Source: Mesorhizobium helmanticense (GTDB taxonomy: Bacteria > Pseudomonadota > Alphaproteobacteria > Rhizobiales > Rhizobiaceae). Taken from it: a stretch of 64,000 nucleotides of DNA. The notes beneath the pieces are model-generated. The model was not told the DNA's origin, did not search any database, and worked only from the letters and a program-made list of their open reading frames with translations. The translations under genes were made by a program, and so were the position numbers. Location: NCBI RefSeq assembly GCF_003034915.1, contig NZ_PZJX01000047.1:1-64000 (forward strand), read 5' to 3'. This document shows, in pieces, positions 7,207 through 15,632 of this stretch; within the stretch, counting starts at the first letter, position 1, and each line of letters begins with the position of its first letter.

Positions 7207-7506
7207 ATGACCAACCGCCTGACCCTGCCGGCACTCGCTTTCGCGCTGTGCTCGACCGCGCTGTTTGCCGGAACGGCCGCACGCGCCGAAGATGCGATGA
7301 AGCCGGCCGATGCGATGGCCACCGAAGCCATGAAGCCGGCAACGGATGCGATGAAGCCGGCCGACCCGATGGCAACGAATGCCATGAAGCCGAAGACGGA
7401 TGCCATGAAACCGGCCGACCCGATGGCAACGGACGCGATGAAGCCAGCCGACCCGATGGCAACCGACGCAATGAAGCCCGCCGACGCAATGGCGCCGGCC
7501 AAGTAA
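7207..7506 (+). CDS. Pentapeptide MxKDx repeat protein, exported
   Basis: 99 aa with a signal peptide (residues 1-26, cleaved about ARAE), then roughly ten short repeats of the DAMKPAD / DPMATDAMKP type. This is the low-complexity Met-Lys-Asp pentapeptide family annotated as penta_MxKDx. Role unknown. Its acidic, Met-rich, Pro-rich composition is compatible with metal binding or stress protection (inference). Strong SD taggag is 8 bases upstream. Ends in TAA. Confidence 0.85.
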   Translation: MTNRLTLPALAFALCSTALFAGTAARAEDAMKPADAMATEAMKPATDAMKPADPMATNAMKPKTDAMKPADPMATDAMKPADPMATDAMKPADAMAPAK

Positions 7507-7519
7507 GCGCGAGGCGCTC

Positions 7520-7553
7520 CCTGTCCGGGCCGGGGGTTCCCTGCCCGGGCAGG
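7520..7553 (+). terminator. Possible terminator hairpin after the MxKDx gene
   Basis: Stem cctgtccgggc / gcccgggcagg (11 bp with one G-T) and a 12-base loop, beginning 13 bases after the stop codon. No T-run follows, so the terminator call is weak. Confidence 0.35.
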
Positions 7554-7656
7554 CTGGCGCGCACGGCCCCGCACGCACGGCCAATACGCACGGCAATGTG
7601 AAACCGCGGCGCATCGCGCTATCGTATAGTCATCCACCATCATGGGAGATCATGAC

Positions 7657-8382
7657 ATGTCCGGAAAACCAGTGAACGGAACCTTCGCAAAGAGCGCGCT
7701 GGCTGCGCTGGTGCTTGCGGCGGCGGCCGCCGCCTTCTGGCAGACGCCGGCGATCTCGGCCGAGGAGGCGGTGGTGATCCCGCCGCCGGCGATGGACGAG
7801 AAAGCCGCCCCCGGCACCGAAAAGGCGGTCTTCGCCGGCGGCTGCTTCTGGGGCGTGCAGGGCGTGTTCCAGCACGTCAAGGGCGTGACCAGGGCGGTCT
7901 CCGGCTATGCCGGCGGCGAAAAGGACACTGCCGTCTACGAGACGGTCGGCAGCGGCCGCACCGGGCACGCCGAATCCGTGGAGATCACCTATAAGCCGTC
8001 GGAGGTGACCTACGGCCAGTTGCTGCAGGTGTATTTCTCGGTCGCGCACAACCCGACGCAGCTGAACTTCCAGGGTCCGGACAGCGGCACCCAGTACCGC
8101 TCGACGGTCTTTGCCGAAAACGACGCGCAGAAGAAAATCGCCGAGAACTACATCGCCCAGCTCGACAAGGCGAAGGTGTTTCCGAAGCCGATCGTGACCA
8201 CGCTGGAGACGGGCAAGACCTTCTACCCGGCCGAGGACTACCACCAGGACTTTCTGACGCTGAATCCGACCTATCCCTACATCGTCTACAACGACCTGCC
8301 CAAGGTCGAGAATCTGAAGTCGCTGTTCCCGCAGCTCTACAGCGACAAGCCGGTGCTGGTGATGGCCGCCAACAAGAGCTGA
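7657..8382 (+). CDS. msrA: Peptide-methionine (S)-S-oxide reductase MsrA, exported
   Basis: 241 aa from ATG 7657, chosen because gggag lies 8 bases before it. An in-frame ATG at 7642 has no such site. It has a signal peptide or N-terminal anchor (KSALAALVLAAAAAAFWQTPAISA), then the catalytic GGCFWGVQGVF motif, the SGYAGG and TGHAESV segments, HNPTQLNFQGPDSGTQYRS, and EDYHQDF, the full MsrA domain. It reduces methionine-S-sulfoxide in proteins. The signal sequence places it in the periplasm, where it would repair oxidised envelope proteins. No MsrB is fused or adjacent. Confidence 0.95.
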   Translation: MSGKPVNGTFAKSALAALVLAAAAAAFWQTPAISAEEAVVIPPPAMDEKAAPGTEKAVFAGGCFWGVQGVFQHVKGVTRAVSGYAGGEKDTAVYETVGSGRTGHAESVEITYKPSEVTYGQLLQVYFSVAHNPTQLNFQGPDSGTQYRSTVFAENDAQKKIAENYIAQLDKAKVFPKPIVTTLETGKTFYPAEDYHQDFLTLNPTYPYIVYNDLPKVENLKSLFPQLYSDKPVLVMAANKS

Positions 8383-8409
8383 GGTTCGCCGAACGCCGGC
8401 GGGACAGTA

Positions 8410-8548
8410 CCCCCCTCTGGCCTGCCGGCCATCTCCCCCTCAAGGGGGGAGATCAGCTGTTCCCGCGTTGTGCGCACTCTGCAGCTTTAGCGACTCGCGA
8501 AGCCGGCCGAGCGAGTAATCTCCCCCTTGAGGGCAGGGCAGAGGGGGG
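8410..8548. repeat. Palindromic intergenic element, family B, copy 2
   Basis: Arm cccccctctggcctgccggc-catctccccctcaaggggggagat, a core of about 65 bases, then the inverted arm aatctcccccttgagggcagggcagaggggg. It occupies the 8383-8696 gap between the convergent msrA and cydB genes. The remaining 150 bases next to cydB show no gene. Confidence 0.85.
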
Positions 8549-8696
8549 TCGGCGCGACCGGACGCGGCCTACGCCCCTTTTTCCACGGCAGGCTACAGCG
8601 CACCTTTTCCAGCGTCGCCCTGGCCCCGGCCGATGTCGGGTCGGGCTCGCGATACTGCGCCGAGCCCCGCGGCGGGTAAGCGTGGGTGTTGTTGCT

Positions 8697-9701
8697 CTAG
8701 TCGTAGGTCAGGTCCGTCGCCTTGCCGCCAAAGACGCGATAGGCATAGAAGGAATAGAAGATGATGATCGGCAGCACGACCACCGTGCCGGCCAGGATGA
8801 TGGCGAGGCTTTCGGGCGCGGAAGCCGCCTGCCAGATGGTCAGACGATCGGGCACGACGAAGGGGTAGAACGACCAGGCGAGCCCGGCGAAACCGAGCGC
8901 GAAGATCGCCGCCAGGGTCAGGAACGGCGTCAGCGCATGGCGGTCATCGGGCTTCGGCAGATGGAAGGTCTGCCGCCACAGCCAGGCGAACAGCACCGCC
9001 GACAGGATCGGCAGCGGCGACAGATAGAGCATTTCAGGCCAGAGGAACCATTTGTCGAAGATGCGCGGGCTGGCGAAGGGGGTGGCGAGCGACACCGCGG
9101 CCATGCCAAGCGCCGCCAGCACGAGCGCGGTACGCAGCCACCGCACCGCCTTCTTCTGCAATTCGCCTTCGGTCTTGTAGATCAGCCAGGCCGCGCCCAT
9201 AGCCGCATAGGCGGCGGCGAGGCAGAGCGCCACCAGCGCGCCGAAGGCCATGCCGCCCAAGCCGACATCGAGGCCGAGCACATAGACGCCGAGCATATAG
9301 CCTTGCGCCAGCGAGGCGATGAGCGAGCCGATGAGGAAGATGCGGTTCCAGCGATGCTTCTTGCCGGCCGGCACCTTGGCGCGGAAATCGAAGGCAACGC
9401 CGCGCAGGATGAGGCCGAGCAGCAGCAGGAACACCGGAATGTAGAGCGCGGTGAGGATGGTGCCGTGCGCCAGCGGGAAGGCGACCAGCAAAAGGCCGAC
9501 GGCCAGCACCAGCCAGGTCTCGTTGGCGTCCCAGAACGGGCCTATTGCCGCGATCATCGTGTCCTGCTCGGCATCATCGGCGGCGGCGAACAGGATGCCG
9601 ATGCCGAGGTCGAAGCCGTCGAGGATGACGTAGATCAGGATGGCGAGGCCCATCAGGCCGGCGAAGATGAGGGGCAGCAGGGTTGGCCAGTCGTAGCTCA
9701 T
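8697..9701 (-). CDS. cydB: Cytochrome bd ubiquinol oxidase subunit II
   Basis: 334 aa, eight to nine hydrophobic segments. It starts MSYDWPTLLPLIFAGLMGLA with the family motif YVILDGFDLGIGIL, then GPFWDANETWLVL and GTVVVLPIIIFYSFYAYRVF. CydB pairs with CydA to bury the hemes and complete the quinol oxidase, reducing oxygen to water in the inner membrane without proton pumping. It begins 10 bases after the cydA stop, clearly one operon. The short form without long loops resembles the cyanide-insensitive CIO type. No cydX-like small ORF or cydDC was seen here. Confidence 0.97.
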   Translation of the reverse strand: MSYDWPTLLPLIFAGLMGLAILIYVILDGFDLGIGILFAAADDAEQDTMIAAIGPFWDANETWLVLAVGLLLVAFPLAHGTILTALYIPVFLLLLGLILRGVAFDFRAKVPAGKKHRWNRIFLIGSLIASLAQGYMLGVYVLGLDVGLGGMAFGALVALCLAAAYAAMGAAWLIYKTEGELQKKAVRWLRTALVLAALGMAAVSLATPFASPRIFDKWFLWPEMLYLSPLPILSAVLFAWLWRQTFHLPKPDDRHALTPFLTLAAIFALGFAGLAWSFYPFVVPDRLTIWQAASAPESLAIILAGTVVVLPIIIFYSFYAYRVFGGKATDLTYD

Positions 9702-9711
9702 GGATATCTCC

Positions 9712-11073
9712 CTACTCCTCGGCCGCCGGTTGCGACAGCGCCGCGTTCATGACGCCGGGCAGTGGCGAGGCGTCGCCATCCTTCGCCGCCTTCAGCGCCA
9801 GATGCACCAGCACGCCGAGATAGGCGATCAAAAGCAGCACATAGAGGACGAGATAGACGGCAAGCGTCAGCGCGACATGGCTGCCGGCGACCGGGCCGAC
9901 CGCGTCAGCGGTCTTCAGCACGCCGGTGACCAGCCAGGGCTGGCGGCCGATCTCGGTGGTGTACCAGCCGGCCAGCGTCGCCAGCCAGCCGGACAGCGCC
10001 ATCGGCACCATCAGCAGCGCCAGCGGTTTCGGCAGGCTGTGGTGGCGCTTGAGGAAGAAGGCCGCCGACCAGGAGACGATCAGCATCAGGATGCCGGTGC
10101 CGACCATGACGCGAAAACCCCAGAACACCGGGAAGACCGGCGGATGATTGCCGGGATAGTCGTTGAGGCCCGGCACCACGCCGCTGCTGCTGTGGCGCAG
10201 GATAAGGCTGGCGCCGTCGGGGATGGCGAGCTCGAACCTGTTCTCCTTGGCCGCCTCGTCGGGAAGCGCGAACAGGACCAGCGGCACGTTGGGGCCGGTG
10301 TTCCAGTTTGCCTCCATGGCGGCGATCTTCTGCGGCTGATGCTCCAGCGTGTTCAGGCCATGCTGGTCGCCGGCGAAGATCTGGATGGGGATCAGGATCG
10401 CCGCGGTGAAGACGCCGGTGCGCAATGCCTTCCACATCGATTCCGAACGGTCGCCATAGAGGTAGCGCAGTGCCGACAGGCCGGCGATCAGGAAGGAGAC
10501 CGTCAGGCCCGAGGCCAGCAGCATGTGGACCAGCCGGTAGGGCATGGACGGGTTGAAGACGATCGCCCACCAGTCGACCGCGTGGGCGACGCCGTCGCGC
10601 ATCTCGAAGCCGGCCGGCGTCTGCATCCAGGAATTGAGCGCGATGATCCAGAAGGCGGAGAAGGTGGTGCCGCCGGCCACCAGCACGGTCGCCAGCGTGT
10701 GGATGCGGTTGGAGACGCGGCGGAAGCCGAACAGCATGATGCCGAGGAAGGCCGCCTCGAGGAAAAAGGCGGTGAGGATCTCGTAGGCCAGCAACGGCCC
10801 GGCGATATTGCCAACGGTTTCCATGTAGCCCGGCCAGTTGGTGCCGAACTGGAAGCTCATGGTGACGCCGGAAACCACGCCCATGGCGAAGGAGAGCGCG
10901 AATACCTTCACCCAGGTGAAATAGGCGCGCATCCAGGCGGAATCGCCCGTTGCGTTGTAGCGCAGCTTGAAGAACAGCAGCACCCAGCCAAGTGCAATAG
11001 TGATCGCCGGAAACAGGATATGAAACGAAATATTCGCGCCGAACTGAATGCGCGACAAAATGAGCGGGTCCAT
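9712..11073 (-). CDS. cydA: Cytochrome bd ubiquinol oxidase subunit I
   Basis: 453 aa with about nine membrane helices. RIQFGANISFHILFPAITIA places a conserved heme-ligand His at residue 18, and the GRQPW motif appears after the quinol-binding loop. The Q loop is short, consistent with the CioA subtype. It accepts electrons from ubiquinol and carries the hemes. High-affinity oxidases of this kind are used under micro-oxic conditions or when the cytochrome c branch is inhibited. The 241-base divergent spacer to the ABC exporter genes (11074-11314) shows no recognisable FNR box. Confidence 0.97.
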   Translation of the reverse strand: MDPLILSRIQFGANISFHILFPAITIALGWVLLFFKLRYNATGDSAWMRAYFTWVKVFALSFAMGVVSGVTMSFQFGTNWPGYMETVGNIAGPLLAYEILTAFFLEAAFLGIMLFGFRRVSNRIHTLATVLVAGGTTFSAFWIIALNSWMQTPAGFEMRDGVAHAVDWWAIVFNPSMPYRLVHMLLASGLTVSFLIAGLSALRYLYGDRSESMWKALRTGVFTAAILIPIQIFAGDQHGLNTLEHQPQKIAAMEANWNTGPNVPLVLFALPDEAAKENRFELAIPDGASLILRHSSSGVVPGLNDYPGNHPPVFPVFWGFRVMVGTGILMLIVSWSAAFFLKRHHSLPKPLALLMVPMALSGWLATLAGWYTTEIGRQPWLVTGVLKTADAVGPVAGSHVALTLAVYLVLYVLLLIAYLGVLVHLALKAAKDGDASPLPGVMNAALSQPAAEE

Positions 11074-11314
11074 GGTGGGCTCCGGCTGCTGCTTATGCCG
11101 GAAAGATAGGCCGGATACACTGAGCGGTCAAAGCGGCGTGGCGTCACGCGAGGCGGAACGCCGCAGCATTTTGCGCAAAGCGTCAGCGCATCGGTCGAGG
11201 CGATAGGGAATGAATGTCCAGAATTGTCAGGAGCGGCATTGACTTCCGGTTTCGCGCACCGACATTCAGCGGACTAAAATCAACAGTTCCCCTTTCAAGC
11301 AGCCGTTTTCAGCC

Positions 11315-12241
11315 ATGCCCTCCATCATTTCCATTTCCGGGGTCACCAAGACCTACGCCACCGGCTTCAAGGCGCTGAAGGAGATCAACCTCGATATCGA
11401 GCGCGGCGAGATCTTTGCGCTGCTCGGGCCGAACGGCGCCGGCAAGACGACGCTGATCTCGATCGTCTGCGGTATCGTCAACCGCTCGTCGGGAACGGTC
11501 ACGGTGGACGGCCATGACATCGGCCGGGATTATCGCGCGGCGCGCAGCCTGATCGGGCTGGTGCCGCAGGAGCTGACCATCGACGCGTTCGAGAGCGTAT
11601 GGGCGACGGTCAATTACAGCCGCGGCCTGTTCGGCAAGCCGGCGAACCCGGCCTTCGTCGAAAAGGTGCTGCGCGATCTCTCGCTGTGGGACAAGAAGGA
11701 CGCCAAGGCGATCACGCTGTCGGGCGGCATGAAGCGGCGGCTGATGATCGCCAAGGCGCTGTCGCATGAACCACGGGTGCTGTTCCTCGACGAACCGACC
11801 GCCGGTGTCGACGTCGAATTGCGCCAGGACATGTGGGCGATGGTGCGCCGGCTGCGCGAGGACGGGGTCACCATCATCCTGACCACGCACTATATCGAGG
11901 AGGCCGAAGCCATGGCCGACCGTGTCGGCGTCATCAATCGCGGCGAGATCGTGCTGGTCGACGGCAAGGCCGAACTGATGCGCAAGCTCGGCCGCAAGCG
12001 GCTGGTGCTGGAATTGCGTGCGCCGCTGGCCAGCATCCCCGAGGCGTTTTCGCGTTATGCGCTGGAGCTGTCGCCGGACGGCGGGCAACTGACCTATACC
12101 TATGACAACCAGAGCGAACGCCCGGGCGTGGCCTCGCTGCTCCGCGACCTCGAAGCCGCCGGCATCCAGTTCCGCGATATCGACACGCAAAACAGCTCGC
12201 TCGAGGAGATCTTCGTCAATCTTTTGAGGCAAGAAGCATGA
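11315..12241 (+). CDS. ABC-2 type exporter, ATP-binding subunit (NodI/DrrA-like)
   Basis: 308 aa. Walker A GPNGAGKTT at residues 38-46, signature LSGGMKRRL near 131, Walker B RVLFLDEPTAGVD near 150, and H-loop LTTHYIEEAEAMADR. The C-terminal extension of about 80 residues is typical of DrrA/NodI subgroups. It overlaps the permease by 4 bases (ATGA), so the two are translationally coupled. Substrate not predictable. It resembles nodI in layout, but there are no nod genes here. Confidence 0.93.
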   Translation: MPSIISISGVTKTYATGFKALKEINLDIERGEIFALLGPNGAGKTTLISIVCGIVNRSSGTVTVDGHDIGRDYRAARSLIGLVPQELTIDAFESVWATVNYSRGLFGKPANPAFVEKVLRDLSLWDKKDAKAITLSGGMKRRLMIAKALSHEPRVLFLDEPTAGVDVELRQDMWAMVRRLREDGVTIILTTHYIEEAEAMADRVGVINRGEIVLVDGKAELMRKLGRKRLVLELRAPLASIPEAFSRYALELSPDGGQLTYTYDNQSERPGVASLLRDLEAAGIQFRDIDTQNSSLEEIFVNLLRQEA

Positions 12242-12999
12242 ATTTGCGCGCAGTCTGGGCGATCTACCGGGTTGAGATGGCGCGCGCCTTCCGCACCGTG
12301 CTGCAGAGCATCATCTCGCCGGTCATCTCGACATCGCTCTATTTCGTCGTCTTTGGCTCGGCCATCGGCTCGCGCATCACCGAGATCGACGGCATCAGCT
12401 ACGGCGCCTTCATCGTGCCGGGGCTGATCATGCTGTCGCTCCTGACGCAGTCGATCTCCAATGCCTCCTTCGCCATCTATTTCCCGAAATTCGTCGGCTC
12501 GATCTACGAATTGCTGTCGGCGCCGGTGTCCTATCTGGAGATCGTCATCGCCTATGTCGGGGGTGCCGCGACCAAGTCGATCATCCTCGGCCTGATCATC
12601 CTGGCGACCGCGTCGCTGTTCGTGCCGCTGACCATCCTGCACCCGTTCTGGATGCTTGCCTTCCTGGTGCTGACGGCGGTGACCTTCAGCCTGTTCGGCT
12701 TCATCATCGGCATCTGGGCCAAGAGCTTCGAGCAATTGCAACTGGTGCCGCTGCTGATCATCACGCCGCTGACCTTTCTTGGCGGCAGCTTCTATTCGAT
12801 CAACATGCTGCCCGACGTCTGGCGCACGGTGACGCTGTTCAATCCGGTGGTCTATCTGATCAGCGGGTTCCGCTGGAGTTTCTACGGCAAGTCCGACGTC
12901 TCGGTCGGCATCAGCCTCGGCATGACGGTGGTGTTCCTGCTCATCTGCATAGCGATCGTCGCCTGGATCTTCAGGACCGGCTACCGGCTGAGGAACTGA
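12238..12999 (+). CDS. ABC-2 type exporter, permease subunit
   Basis: 253 aa with six hydrophobic segments and the ABC2_membrane pattern: N-terminal IYRVEMARAFRTVLQSIISPVIST, then GISYGAFIVPGLIMLSLL, and the late LGGSFYSINMLPDVWRTVTLFNPVVYLI segment. It forms the membrane path for the preceding ATPase. The pair is complete as a minimal exporter (two ATPases plus two permeases). Related to NodJ/DrrB-type proteins. Substrate unknown. Confidence 0.93.
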   Translation: MNLRAVWAIYRVEMARAFRTVLQSIISPVISTSLYFVVFGSAIGSRITEIDGISYGAFIVPGLIMLSLLTQSISNASFAIYFPKFVGSIYELLSAPVSYLEIVIAYVGGAATKSIILGLIILATASLFVPLTILHPFWMLAFLVLTAVTFSLFGFIIGIWAKSFEQLQLVPLLIITPLTFLGGSFYSINMLPDVWRTVTLFNPVVYLISGFRWSFYGKSDVSVGISLGMTVVFLLICIAIVAWIFRTGYRLRN

Positions 13000-13046
13000 C
13001 GGATTGGCTGAGGGCAATCGCCGCCTTCACGGAACCCATGTCCTGC

Positions 13047-14084
13047 TCAAATCGCCTTGATCAGGCGCAGCAGGCCCAGCATCTCGATACAGGTCCCCTT
13101 GCGGAAGGCGATGTAGGCCGGCTCCTCGATGCCGTGGAAGCGGCGCTTGAAGGCCGCCTGGCCCTGCAGATTGAACTTGCTGCGGTTGACCCATGGCGAA
13201 TCATAGGCGCGCTGGAAGGTGTTGCGCCAGAATTGGTTTTCGGCAAAGCCGCTCGGTTCGATGTCGACAAGCGGCGACAGGCCGAGCGTAACGACGGAAA
13301 TGCCCTCCTCGCGAAAACGGTCGACGGCGAATTTCGTCAGGCCGATCTCGGCATGCGGCGTGGCTGCGACATGCTTGCGCTTGAACGCGGTGGTGTAGCC
13401 GATCACCTTGCCGCCGCTGAACAGGGGATCGAAGTCGAGCAAGGCGACAAGCTCGCCATCGGGACCATGGAGGACGAAGCGGCGCATGTCGACGCCGAGA
13501 TGATCGCTGAAGGGGCGGTTGAGGAAGCCCATCTCCCAGCGCTTGACGATGCGGTCGGCCCGCCAGTTCTGCGACAGCCGCTGGATTTCATCGAGAAAGA
13601 CGGTGCGCTTGTCCTCGTCGAGGGAAAACCCTTTCTTCAACAGCCAGCGCTCGGAATAGCGCACGGTTTCGTTGCGCTTTCCTGAAAAATCATGGGCGGG
13701 CAGGACCAGCCGTGTGTCGATGCCGAGACGATTGACTTGGTAGCCGAGCCCGGCCAGCACGCGGGCCGTCTCCTCGCCGATCTGCACGAACCAGGGGCTG
13801 CCGGCGGCCTCCACGAAGCGCCTGATATAATCGGGCCGATCGGGCGGATGAACCACCGGGTCGCCGAGCGCGAAATGATGCTTCATCTTGGTGCCGAAGG
13901 CGATGTAGCCGTCGGCGTCGCCAAAATAGGACAGCTTTTGCTGGACGGCGGTCGAATAGGCGAGCGAAAAATCCCCATGCCGGCGCACCAGCGCCAGGCG
14001 CTCGACATGCGTCAGTTCCTGCCGCTCGACCTTGGGTGCCGCGCCCTCCAGCAGGCGGTCGAAATGAATGCGCAAGGAGGGCAT
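13047..14084 (-). CDS. DUF2156 (MprF C-terminal-like) protein
   Basis: 345 aa, soluble. The protein resembles the aminoacyl-transferase-like C-terminal half of phosphatidylglycerol lysyltransferases (DUF2156): LVRRHGDFSLAYSTAVQQKLSYF, FALGDPVVHPPDRPDYIRRF, LGYQVNRLGIDTRLVLPAH, VRYSERWLLKKGFS, and a dual-GNAT-like end EIGLTKFAVDRFREEGISVVTLGLSPL. It lacks the N-terminal flippase membrane domain of full MprF, so it may modify lipids or proteins in the cytoplasm. It is read away from the MarR gene. Confidence 0.85.
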   Translation of the reverse strand: MPSLRIHFDRLLEGAAPKVERQELTHVERLALVRRHGDFSLAYSTAVQQKLSYFGDADGYIAFGTKMKHHFALGDPVVHPPDRPDYIRRFVEAAGSPWFVQIGEETARVLAGLGYQVNRLGIDTRLVLPAHDFSGKRNETVRYSERWLLKKGFSLDEDKRTVFLDEIQRLSQNWRADRIVKRWEMGFLNRPFSDHLGVDMRRFVLHGPDGELVALLDFDPLFSGGKVIGYTTAFKRKHVAATPHAEIGLTKFAVDRFREEGISVVTLGLSPLVDIEPSGFAENQFWRNTFQRAYDSPWVNRSKFNLQGQAAFKRRFHGIEEPAYIAFRKGTCIEMLGLLRLIKAI

Positions 14085-14348
14085 GGTCGAGGTCCGCGTG
14101 CCGCTTGGGTAATGGAGGCCAGCCCACGGCCTCGAATCAGTCGCCTTGGCGCGATTGATTACCGATCATATCGCGCAAGCGCCATATAGGGTGCAATCGG
14201 CGCTGACTGAAGGGGAAATCTCCGCCAAATGGCGGCGGATGGCAGCAGCCCCATCACAGAGGAGTGATCAGCCGGATCGGGTAGCGCCTTGTGACCTGGC
14301 CTTTGACTTTCCATATGCTGTTATATATCATGTTATTGTTTAACTTGG

Positions 14349-14852
14349 ATGCGTTTGATCATGGAAGACATCATACGGTCTCTTGGCTTCCTGTGCCTGG
14401 GCAGCAGGCTGAAGCGTATAGGCGAGCAATTGCAGGCGGATACGCAGCGGGTGCTCGATCGCTTGGAGGTTCCGGTCCAGTCGAGCCAGTATCCGCTCCT
14501 GGCCGCGCTCGACAGGCTCGGCCCTCTGCCCGTTGGTGAACTGGCACAGGCTCTCGGGATTGCGCAGCCGGGCATCACGCGAAGCGTGGCGCTGCTGGCA
14601 GAACTGGGACTGGTCGAAGTCGGCCAGTCGAACAACGACCAACGGCGCAGGATTGTCTCGCTCACCGGGAACGGTCGACGGCTTGTCGATGTTGCCAAGC
14701 GCGACGTCTGGCCGCGCATCGAGAAAGCCGTCGCTGATTTGTGCGCTGACCTTTCAGGGCCGCTTCTCGATCAGCTGGCCGCAATCGAGGACGGCCTCGC
14801 CGCGGCTCCTATCGACCGTCGTGTACAAAATGCCATCGATGCCGTGCCATGA
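14349..14852 (+). CDS. MarR family transcriptional regulator
   Basis: 167 aa (or 163 from ATG 14361, MEDIIR). A helical N-terminus, then the winged HTH LPVGELAQALGIAQPGITRSVALLAELGLVEVGQSNNDQRRRIVSLTGNG at about residues 60-110 is a textbook MarR DNA-binding region. It overlaps the following acetyltransferase by 4 bases (ATGA), suggesting co-regulation. The 264-base spacer upstream (14085-14348) has an AT-rich segment at 14301-14340 with ttgact and tatatatca elements, a likely promoter or operator region. Confidence 0.9.
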   Translation: MRLIMEDIIRSLGFLCLGSRLKRIGEQLQADTQRVLDRLEVPVQSSQYPLLAALDRLGPLPVGELAQALGIAQPGITRSVALLAELGLVEVGQSNNDQRRRIVSLTGNGRRLVDVAKRDVWPRIEKAVADLCADLSGPLLDQLAAIEDGLAAAPIDRRVQNAIDAVP

Positions 14853-15544
14853 ACCATGTCCTCGACCGTCCCATCTGGAGCGCGCTTGCGACGCGACATC
14901 AGGCCTTTGCGCAAGGTGACAGCCTCGCCAGGCGATACCTGCCGTCGATCGTTCCTTTTGCCGCAACCGCAGCGGACGACGCGGAAAGCCTGCGGGCGCT
15001 GAGCCGGCTTGTTCCCCCGCTCGAAAGCGCGATCCTCGTCCAGGCTGACGCAATCACCTTGCCCGCGGAGCTTTGCGCGACGTCGACCGCGTCCCTGGTG
15101 CAGATGATTGCCGAACGGCCGGTGCGGACCGTGTCCGACGAGCGTGTGCAACGACTGACGCAACACGACGCGGCCGAGATGCTCGCCCTGGCAACAGTCA
15201 CCAAGCCCGGCCCATTCACGCTGGAGGCGCTGAGCCTCGGCGATTTCTGGGGCGTGAAGATCAAGGGCCGACTTGCGGTGATGGCCGGCGAACGCATGAA
15301 GCAGCCTGGCCATAGCGAGCTCAGCGGCGTGTGCTCGCATCCGGACTTTCGCGGCGGCGGCCTGGGCAGGCTGTTGTCCCTGTTCGTGGCAAACCGGATC
15401 ATGGCGCGCGGCGAAGTTCCCTATCTCCACGCCTACGCCACCAACGTCGCAGCCATAACACTGTACGAGTCCATCGGCTTCCGGTTGAGAAGCAGGATGA
15501 ATATGGCCGTGATCCAGCGCACCGACCAGGTGGTCGGCGCATAA
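14849..15544 (+). CDS. GNAT family N-acetyltransferase (FR47-like)
   Basis: 231 aa. The C-terminal half carries the acetyl-CoA binding signature HSELSGVCSHPDFRGGGLGRLLSLFVANRIMARG, followed by YLHAYATNVAAITLYESIGFRLRSRMNMAVI, typical of FR47-like GNAT enzymes. The N-terminal 110 residues are a divergent, possibly second GNAT-like domain. Acceptor unknown. Translationally coupled to the MarR gene, so the acceptor may be the MarR effector or a toxic compound (inference). Ends in TAA. Confidence 0.9.
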   Translation: MNHVLDRPIWSALATRHQAFAQGDSLARRYLPSIVPFAATAADDAESLRALSRLVPPLESAILVQADAITLPAELCATSTASLVQMIAERPVRTVSDERVQRLTQHDAAEMLALATVTKPGPFTLEALSLGDFWGVKIKGRLAVMAGERMKQPGHSELSGVCSHPDFRGGGLGRLLSLFVANRIMARGEVPYLHAYATNVAAITLYESIGFRLRSRMNMAVIQRTDQVVGA

Positions 15545-15632
15545 AGGCGGATGCATCCCGCGCAAGGCTGTAGGAAGGATTTCGTATTGCAGAAGCCCTT
15601 CCTTGAGAAGGCAAGCAAAGCCTCCCCGCGCG

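Noticed and set aside
9700..11109. A 469-codon plus-strand frame
   Set aside because: It is the reverse complement of cydA, and its product is Gln/His/Arg/Asp-rich without domain signature.
11074..11314. FNR/FixK box ahead of cydA
   Set aside because: No TTGAT-N4-ATCAA-type sequence found in the divergent spacer.
11315..12999. nodI-nodJ nodulation genes
   Set aside because: The ABC pair resembles NodI/NodJ in layout, but there is no nod box and no other nod gene, and the same family includes many unrelated exporters.
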